The notes below the pieces were generated by a model. It was not told where the DNA came from and searched no databases. It saw only the letters and a program-made list of their open reading frames with translations. A stretch of DNA of 8,722 bases from Clostridia bacterium. GTDB lineage: Bacteria; Bacillota; Clostridia; Peptostreptococcales; Anaerovoracaceae. Position numbers and translations under genes: made by a program. The stretch is from positions 1-8,722 of the forward strand of contig CAAFTW010000050.1 of the NCBI GenBank assembly GCA_900766045.1, written 5' to 3'. Shown here piece after piece: positions 1-6,470 of this stretch (the first letter of the stretch is position 1; each line of letters begins with the position of its first letter).

Positions 1-2
1 AC

Positions 3-491
3 GTCGAACGCTCCATCGTGCTGGTGGGCATGATTCACGGCGGCGACAGCTGCAATACGGAAGCCGGCAGCTGCGTCATGGAAGCCTCCGTCCGCGCGGC
101 TTCCCAGGAACGCCGGGACTTCCTGAAACAACGTGTGAAGGAAATCAGTGAGGGAATCGCCCTTGCTTTCCGAGGCAGAGCCGAGGTCGATTTTGTCTAC
201 GGCATGCCGCCGATGTATAACGACCCGGAGCTGTGCAGCTGCATCCCGGACTATCTCAGAGAAATGCTCGGAGATGACATGGTCGAAGAGCTTCATGAAT
301 TCGGCGGAACAGAGGACTTCACCGCCGTCGCCAGCCGCGTGCCGTCCGTCTACTTCCACATCGGAACCGGCTCTCTCGCAGGCCCGGACGTCACCCACCA
401 CAATCCGAAAGTCCTGTTCGATGAGGACGCCCTCCCAGTCGGAGCTGCGGTTTACTGCCAGAGCGCATACCGCTTCCTTCAGGAACACTGA
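3..491 (+). CDS. M20-family metallopeptidase/amidohydrolase, C-terminal part (5' end outside window)
   Basis: About 163 codons are open from the window edge (frame starting at base 3) to a TGA at 489-491, so the N-terminal catalytic half and the start are missing. The visible part looks like the C-terminal end of the M20 family (aminoacylase/carboxypeptidase type, closest to M20D). It has a small-domain segment with HGGDSCN, then the GGTEDF motif followed by RVPSVYFHIGTG. Near the end is DVTHHNPKVLFDEDALPVGA, which matches the family's terminal metal-binding His plus the DE-x-LPxG helix. Family members are cytosolic Zn/Mn-dependent enzymes that remove acyl groups or residues from N-acylated amino acids or small peptides. 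The substrate cannot be assigned. The transporter gene 142 bases downstream on the same strand is probably co-transcribed, so an import-then-hydrolyse pair is a reasonable inference. Family assignment is firm, specificity is not. Confidence 0.85.
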   Translation, partial: VERSIVLVGMIHGGDSCNTEAGSCVMEASVRAASQERRDFLKQRVKEISEGIALAFRGRAEVDFVYGMPPMYNDPELCSCIPDYLREMLGDDMVEELHEFGGTEDFTAVASRVPSVYFHIGTGSLAGPDVTHHNPKVLFDEDALPVGAAVYCQSAYRFLQEH

Positions 492-508
492 TGCACGGAC
501 AAAATCCC

Positions 509-545
509 CCCGGGCAAGGAGAAAACTGGATTCCCCTCCTCCGGG
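509..545 (+). other. GC-rich hairpin between hydrolase and transporter genes
   Basis: CCCGG then AGGAG (509-521, with a 3-base bulge) pairs with CTCCT-CCGGG (536-545) around a 14-base loop. No T-tract follows, so it does not look like a rho-independent terminator. Two further dyads follow in the same gap: CTGTCGACAG (556-565) and GAAC/GTTC arms at 577-600. They may set relative expression of the two genes or protect mRNA ends; this is inference only. Confidence 0.4.
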
Positions 546-633
546 AAAACGGAAACTGTCGACAGAGGAAATCCCTGAACCGCCTTCCAGACGGCAGTTC
601 AGAACATAACCTGTAAAATAAGGAGAATTTATT

Positions 634-1890
634 ATGAGCGCTATTTACGCACTGACCATCGTCCTGCTGATCTACGCAGCCGGCGATGTTATCGCAGCCG
701 TTACCAAAGCAAAATTCCCATCCTCGGTCGCGCGGGGAGCGATCGTTCTGATCGGATTATGGATCGGCCTGATTCCGAAAAACACCTTCAGCCAGTCCAC
801 CATTGGCGGATTCGGCATGATGGCTGTCACACTGATGATCACCATGCTGGGCACCACCATTGACACACCGGAGATGAAACGGCAGATCAAGACCATCATC
901 ATCTGCCTCGCAGGGCTGGCGGTTTCCACAGCGATTATCCTGCTCGTCGGACCGCTTCTCATCAACCCGCAGTACGCCTATGTAGGATCTGCAGTATATG
1001 CAGGAGGAAGCGCCGTCGTCCTGATGTTTACGTCCGTTCTGAAGCCCCGCGGACTCACCGCCGTCGTCGGTTTCTTCACGATTCTGAGCATGGCCCAGAG
1101 CTTCTTCGGACAGCCGGTCTGCTCCCACTATCTGAGAAAATACGCGAAGAATTTCCTGAAAGACCCGGAAAACGTCAGAAAATGGGCCAATGACGGCATC
1201 GAGGAAAAGAAAGATCCGGGACTTCTCCCGGGAAAAGCGCAGAGAGCTGCCGGCCCGAACGGGGATTCTCCGGTACTGGCAGCCGCCGCGGCGCCAGTAG
1301 CACAGCGCAAACTTCTGCAGATGCCGCAGATGCTGGACCGTGTTCCGGTAACACTCCTGAAAGTCGGTCTGATTTCTTCCCTGGCAGCATTTCTTTCCAA
1401 CCTGGTTGGCGGAGCCATTCATCCTTTCGTCATCTCCATCATTCTGGGATGGGCTGCTGTTGAAACCGGATTTCTTCCGAAGGGAACTCTGGACCACACG
1501 GAATCTGCCGGAATCGTCACTTTCCTGGCTGCCTGCGTACTGTTCGGAAATTACGTCGGCGTCACTCCGCATATGTTCTTAGGCTATATCCGCCCGATCA
1601 TCGTCGTCATGGTTCTGGGCATTTTCGGAACGGTTGTTACTGGACTGCTCCTGTCCCGCATCATCAAGATGCCGGCAAGCCTGGCCATTGCCCTGGGACT
1701 GACCTGCACATTCGGATTCCCGAACACCATGATCCTGACCAACGACGTCTGCGACGCCCTTGCAAAGAATGACATGGAACATCAGGCACTCTACAACGTT
1801 CTGATGCCGAAGATGCTCGTTGCCGGATTCGTCACCGTAACCATCACTTCCGTATTCATCGGAAGCTTCGTACTGAAGGTGTTCTTCTAA
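634..1890 (+). CDS. Polytopic membrane protein, putative secondary transporter with two related halves
   Basis: This is a 418-residue protein with an AGGAG site at 621-625, eight bases before the ATG. About twelve hydrophobic segments fall in two blocks: residues about 4-158 and about 239-414. A roughly 80-residue hydrophilic and Ala-rich linker (160-238) separates them. The halves look related: the segment around IGGFGMMAVTLMITMLGTTI (58-77) and the helix after it resembles AGIVTFLAACVLFGNYVGVT (292-311) and what follows. This two-half arrangement with a cytosolic linker is typical of ion-coupled carriers with inverted repeats (for example GltS- or 2-hydroxycarboxylate-like folds), but I do not recognise the specific family and assign no substrate. 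It follows the M20 hydrolase on the same strand, so import of an N-acyl amino acid or peptide-like compound, or export of its product, is a plausible inference. A terminator follows at once, making it the last gene of its unit. Confidence 0.75.
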   Translation: MSAIYALTIVLLIYAAGDVIAAVTKAKFPSSVARGAIVLIGLWIGLIPKNTFSQSTIGGFGMMAVTLMITMLGTTIDTPEMKRQIKTIIICLAGLAVSTAIILLVGPLLINPQYAYVGSAVYAGGSAVVLMFTSVLKPRGLTAVVGFFTILSMAQSFFGQPVCSHYLRKYAKNFLKDPENVRKWANDGIEEKKDPGLLPGKAQRAAGPNGDSPVLAAAAAPVAQRKLLQMPQMLDRVPVTLLKVGLISSLAAFLSNLVGGAIHPFVISIILGWAAVETGFLPKGTLDHTESAGIVTFLAACVLFGNYVGVTPHMFLGYIRPIIVVMVLGIFGTVVTGLLLSRIIKMPASLAIALGLTCTFGFPNTMILTNDVCDALAKNDMEHQALYNVLMPKMLVAGFVTVTITSVFIGSFVLKVFF

Positions 1891-1919
1891 AGAAGGGAAA
1901 AATCAGATCATTAATCCCA

Positions 1920-1972
1920 TTTAAAAACCGGATTCCAAGGATGCTGTACGGCTTTCTGGAACCCGGTTTCTT
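1920..1972 (+). terminator. Bidirectional rho-independent terminator
   Basis: AAACCGG-ATTCCA (1925-1937) pairs with TGGAA-CCCGGTTT (1958-1969), about 12 base pairs with one mismatch, and the plus-strand tail is TTTCTT. Read on the minus strand the stem ends in CCGGTTTTTAAA, so it can also stop transcripts of the minus-strand gene whose stop is at 2054. It separates the two convergent units. Confidence 0.8.
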
Positions 1973-2053
1973 CAGTCATAATCTTTTTCAGTTACAATAT
2001 CTCATTCATTTCCGGAAGTTTCACTTCCACCTTATTCACGTTCTGCTTATTAA

Positions 2054-3199
2054 TTATTCATCAATACTCGCATCATCATCCGTATCGTTCTGTGCATATA
2101 CTGCCGTCGCGCCGGTTTTCAGCGACGCAGCTTTCGGATTGCTTCCGACAGCACAGATCTGGTATGTGAAATAGACATAGCTTTCTGCAGGAACAGTCCA
2201 GGAAAGCGCAGTGGTTTCTCCAGCCTTGTCTTCTGTATAAAAGCCGTATCCAAAATCTCTTCTGTCATCCGCATGATAAATCACATATTTTTCTGCTCCC
2301 GGCACAGCCTTCCAGGAGAAAGTCACGGTACCGGCAGAAGAATCTGTCGAAGTCGTAACGACCGGTGCCTGCAGCCTGCGGACAGCAGAACATGGGGAAC
2401 TCATACTGCTTCCTCTGCGCAGCTGCGCCTTCACCCTGTAATAAGTCCGGACACCGTAATCTGCCTTATTGTCGGTATACTCCAGCTTTTTCGTTGTAAG
2501 GATCTTTTTATACGGACCGTTTTTCTTGGAGCTGCGATACAGTACATAACGTGATGCACCACGAACCGACGGCCATGCGACATCCAGGCAGCCATTCTGC
2601 GGATCTGCATATGCACCCGCTTCCGCCTTATTCTGAGATGCCGCCGCTGCCGGCTGAATCACAAACTGAATATAACGAAAGCCGAGTCCGGACCACCAGT
2701 CACTGAAATCCGCCGTACTGGTGACATGATAGTAAACATGATTCTGATTATGCTCATTTCCATTAGACCAGTAAATTGTATCGTCCGTACATTTATAAAC
2801 AGAAACCGAATGCTGGTATGAACTCTTCGCGGGTGTCTTCCCACTCGTGATTCTTAAATGCGTACCTGGACGGCAGCCTTTTACGGCCTTCAGAAGATTG
2901 CTCCTGGTCAGCAGGATCTGATAAGTTTTCTGCACCCCACCGGATCCCAGCAGACTTCTGACCCGTTCTGCATAGCCCCAGCACTGTCCGCTTCCTTTAT
3001 ACAGGCTTCCATCCGGCTGAGTGAAAAGATGATAGTCGATTGCAGCCTGAAGTTTGGCGCTGCTCGTTACATCCGATCCCCGGAAAACCGCCCCTTCATC
3101 TGTAGTAAAGGTATCCGCAAATGTCGGAAAAGCGGAAACCGCAGCAAGCAGAGATCCCATCGCAGCTGCCGCTAACTTCCTTTTCATATTTTTCATCAT
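2054..3199 (-). CDS. Secreted protein: cysteine-peptidase-like domain plus two FN3-like repeats
   Basis: The frame encodes 381 residues. Two ATG codons are adjacent. GAGGAG (3203-3208) lies only 3 bases before the first (3197-3199) and 6 before the second (3194-3196), so the second is the likelier start. A signal peptide is clear: KNMKRK, a hydrophobic Ala-rich core, and a probable signal peptidase I cut after FPTFA (about residue 28). Residues about 30-185 hold GQCWGYAERV (Cys73), SSYQHSVSVY (His130) and TIYWSNGN (Asn146/148). This Cys-His-Asn order and spacing suggests a papain-like/NlpC-type fold, which is an inference. Residues about 195-277 and 280-368 are two beta-rich FN3-like repeats, each with a W-x-x-V-x-GA-x-x-Y-V-(I/L)-Y core. 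The C-terminus is acidic (NDTDDDASIDE). No cell-wall anchor is visible, so it is probably released or held non-covalently. It starts 24 bases after the aldolase gene and probably shares its transcript. Substrate unknown. Confidence 0.8.
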   Translation of the reverse strand: MMKNMKRKLAAAAMGSLLAAVSAFPTFADTFTTDEGAVFRGSDVTSSAKLQAAIDYHLFTQPDGSLYKGSGQCWGYAERVRSLLGSGGVQKTYQILLTRSNLLKAVKGCRPGTHLRITSGKTPAKSSYQHSVSVYKCTDDTIYWSNGNEHNQNHVYYHVTSTADFSDWWSGLGFRYIQFVIQPAAAASQNKAEAGAYADPQNGCLDVAWPSVRGASRYVLYRSSKKNGPYKKILTTKKLEYTDNKADYGVRTYYRVKAQLRRGSSMSSPCSAVRRLQAPVVTTSTDSSAGTVTFSWKAVPGAEKYVIYHADDRRDFGYGFYTEDKAGETTALSWTVPAESYVYFTYQICAVGSNPKAASLKTGATAVYAQNDTDDDASIDE

Positions 3200-3223
3200 A
3201 CTCTCCTCTTCATCGCTCCTGCT

Positions 3224-3838
3224 CTATTTTCTCAGCTGCTTCAGCTCATCTTCCGGAAGATCAGCTGCTTTCCCCAGCTGTTTCGCCACATACAGGGTCT
3301 TCGCAATGTTCTCTGCAGCTTCCGCCATGGAATATGCCTCTCTGAGGGTCTTTCCGAATGTAAGAAGTCCGTGGTTGGCCAGCAGCACTGCAGGATAATC
3401 CTTCAGATAATCCTTAAAGTGCTCGTAAATGTGCGGGGTTCCCGGCCTGCCGTATGGGATGCAGGGAATCTTCCCAAAGGTCAGATTGATCTCTGTCAGA
3501 GCATCTGACTGAATGTCCATTCCGTCAATCGCAAATGCAGTCGTAAATACACTGTGGTTGTGCACGATGGCCTGAACATCATCTCTGAGGCGGTAAACTT
3601 CAAGATGCATCATCAGCTCGGACGATGCCTTCAGTCCCTCTTTCTTTCTCAGGATATTTCCCTGAAGATCCGTTTCAATCATCATATCTTCCGTCAAATC
3701 CGGTTTTGCGACATGGGACGGTGTAATATAGACGCGGTCCCCGACTCGGGCAGATGCATTCCCCTCATACATGGTCACAAGACCTGTCTCATATTCTTTC
3801 TGTACCGTTTCTATGATTTCCGTTCGTATATCTTTCAT
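3224..3838 (-). CDS. Class II aldolase/adducin-family protein (FucA-like)
   Basis: This is 204 residues, close to the usual 200-220 for stand-alone class II aldolases such as L-fuculose-1-phosphate aldolase (FucA). The metal site is intact: HNH at 93-95 (His93, His95) and His156 in LLANHGLLTFG. Glu74 in ASSELMMH aligns with FucA's catalytic Glu73. Ser72 and Ser73, and Asn27 in EGNAS, match phosphate-binding residues of FucA. The loop that in FucA reads TPTG is TPSH here (39-42), so the phosphate-binding Gly is replaced by His; the substrate may not be a standard sugar phosphate. The enzyme is expected to be cytosolic, Zn-dependent, and to cleave or epimerise a hydroxylated carbon chain. The ATG at 3838 follows AGGAGGT (3847-3853). 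It has its own promoter and sits behind a terminator, so it is a separate unit from the reductase cassette, though next to it. Confidence 0.88.
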   Translation of the reverse strand: MKDIRTEIIETVQKEYETGLVTMYEGNASARVGDRVYITPSHVAKPDLTEDMMIETDLQGNILRKKEGLKASSELMMHLEVYRLRDDVQAIVHNHSVFTTAFAIDGMDIQSDALTEINLTFGKIPCIPYGRPGTPHIYEHFKDYLKDYPAVLLANHGLLTFGKTLREAYSMAEAAENIAKTLYVAKQLGKAADLPEDELKQLRK

Positions 3839-3846
3839 CTCTAAAG

Positions 3847-3888
3847 ACCTCCTCTCTTAATAATATAGTCGGGCTGCGGCATCGTCAA
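3847..3888 (-). promoter_or_regulatory. Candidate promoter and ribosome binding site of the aldolase/FN3 unit
   Basis: On the minus strand TTGACG (3883-3888) is followed, after 17 bases, by TATTAT (3860-3865), close to a sigma-A consensus pair. AGGAGGT (3847-3853) lies 8 bases before the aldolase ATG. A start site near 3853 would give a leader of only about 15 bases beginning almost at the ribosome binding site. That leaves no room for leader-RNA control, so regulation would have to act at the promoter. Confidence 0.65.
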
Positions 3889-3904
3889 TATGGCATGCTG
3901 CGGC

Positions 3905-3946
3905 AAAAATCAGACCCGGGTCCTCAATAAGAGAATCCCGGGTCTG
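3905..3946 (-). terminator. Rho-independent terminator of the reductase operon
   Basis: CAGACCCGGG (3911-3920) and CCCGGGTCTG (3937-3946) form a perfect 10-bp stem with a 16-base loop. On the minus strand the stem is followed by ATTTTTG. It lies 44 bases after the stop of the YkvI-family gene, so it ends the grd cassette and separates it from the aldolase unit. Confidence 0.9.
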
Positions 3947-3989
3947 GCAGTCAGAATAAAGTATGACTGATTCCTGTATGAATATCTAT

Positions 3990-5108
3990 TTACGCTGCTT
4001 TTTCCTCTTCATTCTGCTTTCGTTCAGATTTCCCAGATAAAATTCCCCGTCTTCTGATATCCTGCACGATCATAAAGGCAATCAGCAGGAAACCGAGATA
4101 GCCGTTCAGTCCGTAGAACACGTTGACCAGGGTCTTATACGGGAAGAAGCAGGCAATCACGAAGCCGGCGATCCCTAAAATTACCGTCAGCAGCTTGTAC
4201 TTTCGGCTTTTGTCGTCTGCAAGAGCTCCGACGCTGGTCCAGAGAAGCGGCACGGAAGTTGTGTAAATTCCGCAGAAGACAATCACTGCAAGAATCTGTG
4301 AGAACCACGGGCTGATCAGTCCGGCGAGAATCAGTGCCGGGATATCTGCGTGTGCAAGCTGATCAATATGAGAAATCAGAGCAATACAGCAGAGAACGGC
4401 AACACCGAAGATGAACAGCGCAGAACTCAGAATTCCTGCCCGGACCTCTTTCAGGCGGTTTTTGGCACCGATCTCACAGAGAAAAGAGGAGAACCAGATG
4501 ACAACGAAACCGCCGTATGAGGCTCCGGATGCGAATGGATTTCCGTTTCCCACCTGTGTCAGATGGTATTTTCCGCTGTCCACAGCCCTGAGGTTCTCCT
4601 GGAAATTTCCGGCGCCCTTTACGCAGGCCGCGATGGACACGATCAGCAGGACAACGATAATCACTGGCCCGATCTTACTCAGGGTATTCAGAATGCTGTC
4701 CAGACCAAATACGACCGTGGCGATGACAGCGATCATCAGGATTGCCGCGCCGACACCGGATGGAAGTCCCCACTGCTGGGATGCCGTGGAATTAGCTCCT
4801 CCGCACATGACGATGTAGCAGAGATAGCAGAACACGACAGAAAACCATTTAAAGAAGGTCCCGATATATTTTCCGCAGTAATGCTGAAAGATATCTGTAC
4901 CGTGTTCCAGATGGAAGCGGTTTCCGTTTACGGCAAAGGATATATCTGTATAGATATAGATCAGCGCGGCCGTCATGATGACCAGGCCGAATCTGCTGCC
5001 ATAGGATGCTTCATACTGCATGACTTCCTGCATCGTTGCAAAACCGGCTCCGATGTAGAAGGCGATACAGGATCCGCAGAATCCGAGACTTTTACCAATT
5101 TTCTTCAT
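3990..5108 (-). CDS. YkvI-family membrane protein, putative amine/amino-acid transporter
   Basis: This is 372 residues with about ten hydrophobic segments (roughly 8-28, 39-60, 84-106, 117-137, 147-163, 195-212, 224-246, 256-290, 305-323, 328-350) and a charged C-terminal tail. The first helix contains FYIGAGFATMQE, with a Gly-rich break of the kind seen in the unwound TM1 of LeuT-fold (APC superfamily) carriers. The overall pattern fits the YkvI family, which is poorly characterised. The start at 5108 has GGAGG at a 9-base spacing. It begins only 17 bases after the selenoprotein stop and ends at a strong terminator, so it is the last gene of the grd cassette. The position suggests that it imports the substrate of the reductase or exports the amine by-product; this is inference. 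The family call is good, the transported compound is unknown. Confidence 0.85.
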   Translation of the reverse strand: MKKIGKSLGFCGSCIAFYIGAGFATMQEVMQYEASYGSRFGLVIMTAALIYIYTDISFAVNGNRFHLEHGTDIFQHYCGKYIGTFFKWFSVVFCYLCYIVMCGGANSTASQQWGLPSGVGAAILMIAVIATVVFGLDSILNTLSKIGPVIIVVLLIVSIAACVKGAGNFQENLRAVDSGKYHLTQVGNGNPFASGASYGGFVVIWFSSFLCEIGAKNRLKEVRAGILSSALFIFGVAVLCCIALISHIDQLAHADIPALILAGLISPWFSQILAVIVFCGIYTTSVPLLWTSVGALADDKSRKYKLLTVILGIAGFVIACFFPYKTLVNVFYGLNGYLGFLLIAFMIVQDIRRRGILSGKSERKQNEEEKAA

Positions 5109-5125
5109 TGAGAACCGCCTCCGAT

Positions 5126-6445
5126 CTACTGATCATCCCCTTCGAAAACGGTCTGCTTGTCTACTGGTACGGTCAGTGCGTGAAGCGCTCTTCTGACCAG
5201 GCCCTCACGGATTTCATAGCTCTTCTTCTCTCCGAGATTCGGGTCGCCCAGCGGATACGGGATTCCGACAGCCGGAACGATCCTGTTGGCTCCGATCGTG
5301 AGAGAAATCGGCACGACTGTGCAGATATGGGTCACCGGGATGCCTGCACGGTCAATTTCTTTTACCATCGATGCACCGCATCGTGTGCAGGTTCCTCAGG
5401 TGCTGACCAGGAGAACGCCGTCTACGCCGTCTTCTTTCAGCATTGGCACGTATTCTTCAGCAAATCTTTTTGCGTTATTGGTGGATGTTCCCGTTCCGGT
5501 TGTGGTCAGGAAATAATCGGTCAGTTCACCGATCACGCCTTCTTTTTCCAGATTTCTGAGAGCATCGACCGGGATGCACAGATCCGGATCTTCGGTAATG
5601 AAGGCACGGTCATATCCGCCGTGAACCGTCATAAAGTCCTTCTTATCTGCATGATCCATGCCCGCAATGGAATATTTTCCCCATTTCGTCGCGGATGACG
5701 ATTCGATATGGTCCGGATTTCCCTGTGGAACGATTCCTCCAGATGTGACCAGGGCAATTTTTGCATGGCTCAGATCCTTAATCGGAGGAGCCGGATCAAC
5801 ACGGTCGATCTTCGGCATCGGATAATCGGTCCAGGTCTCTTCTCCTTTGATCTTTCTGACCAGAAGCTCTACCGCCCGTTCTGAACCTCTGCGGTCGTTG
5901 AAATAGTTCACACGGATGCCGCGCTCATGGTAGCCTTCTTTATCCGGGCCCTGGATTTCCTCACTCTTCAGCATTTTCAGAAGCAGATCTGCCATCTTCG
6001 GCACGGCTTTTCTCATTCCTGCTGCAGAATCACCTGTCTTAATAATGTAGAGATCTTTTCTGAACATATCGGTTCCCGGATTCTCCTCATACATTCCGCT
6101 GACGACGGGAATCTGCAGTTCATCCTGCACGGCCTTGGCTATGGTTCCGCAGGCGGTACCATAGCGGCCCGCATTAAATGCCGGTCCCGCGATAAATCCG
6201 TCCGGCTGATAAGTCTTAATCATCTCCAGGAGCTGCGGTACAACGCCCTTGTCGATATTGGATCCGAAATAATTATCTCCACAGACAATGGTTCCGACGA
6301 TTTCTGCATCCTCCCCGAACCGCTTCTGAAAGGCCGTTCCCGGCCCCAGTGCGCCGTCTCTGGAAAAAGGCTCAATATCGGCTTTCTCCTCGCCGCCGAT
6401 TCCGGCAAAGAACTGATTGATGTAATGTACGATTCTTTTTTTCAT
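5126..6445 (-). CDS. Glycine/sarcosine/betaine reductase component B selenoprotein subunit (GrdB/GrdF/GrdH type)
   Basis: This is 439 residues including one selenocysteine. The reading frame is interrupted by a single TGA at 5396-5398 (codon 350) and continues unbroken to a TAG at 5126-5128. The context is LLVST-U-GTCTRCGASMVKEI, the family's selenocysteine active-site motif, and the downstream part (HICTVVPISLTIGANRIVPA) is also well conserved, so the UGA is recoded. The N-terminus MKKRIVHYINQFFAGIGGEE is typical and fixes the start at 6445, with a GGAGAAGG site upstream; an in-frame GTG/ATG extension to 6505 has no family match. In the known reaction, component B binds the substrate as a Schiff base to the pyruvoyl group of its partner. 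The selenol then takes the carboxymethyl group for transfer to GrdA. It acts in the cytosol, 25 bases downstream of its GrdE-type partner. I leave the symbol blank because glycine, sarcosine and betaine types cannot be told apart by eye. Confidence 0.95.
5364..5398 (-). promoter_or_regulatory. Sec UGA codon with candidate bacterial SECIS hairpin
   Basis: The UGA is at 5396-5398. Immediately downstream on the minus strand TGCAC (5385-5389) pairs with GTGCA (5372-5376) around an 8-base loop, ACGATGCG. An outer ACC/GGT pairing (5390-5392 with 5364-5366) closes it across an internal bulge. Bacterial SECIS elements lie within about 40 bases after the UGA, inside the coding sequence, and are bound by SelB. 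The position fits; the fold has not been computed. Confidence 0.55.
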
Positions 6446-6470
6446 GATCTTGCACCTTCTCCCTTTGTCC

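Noticed and set aside
757..1572. Long minus-strand open frame (271 codons) opposite the transporter gene.
   Set aside because: Low-complexity, charged composition without family features; it is antisense to a clear membrane protein.
5126..5368. A separate 80-residue minus-strand gene starting at MVKEIDRAG.
   Set aside because: It is the C-terminal part of the GrdB-type selenoprotein; the frame is continuous through the recoded UGA at 5396-5398 and the family motif spans the junction.
5396..5398. Nonsense mutation making the grdB-type gene a pseudogene.
   Set aside because: The UGA lies exactly at the conserved selenocysteine position and both sides are intact and conserved.
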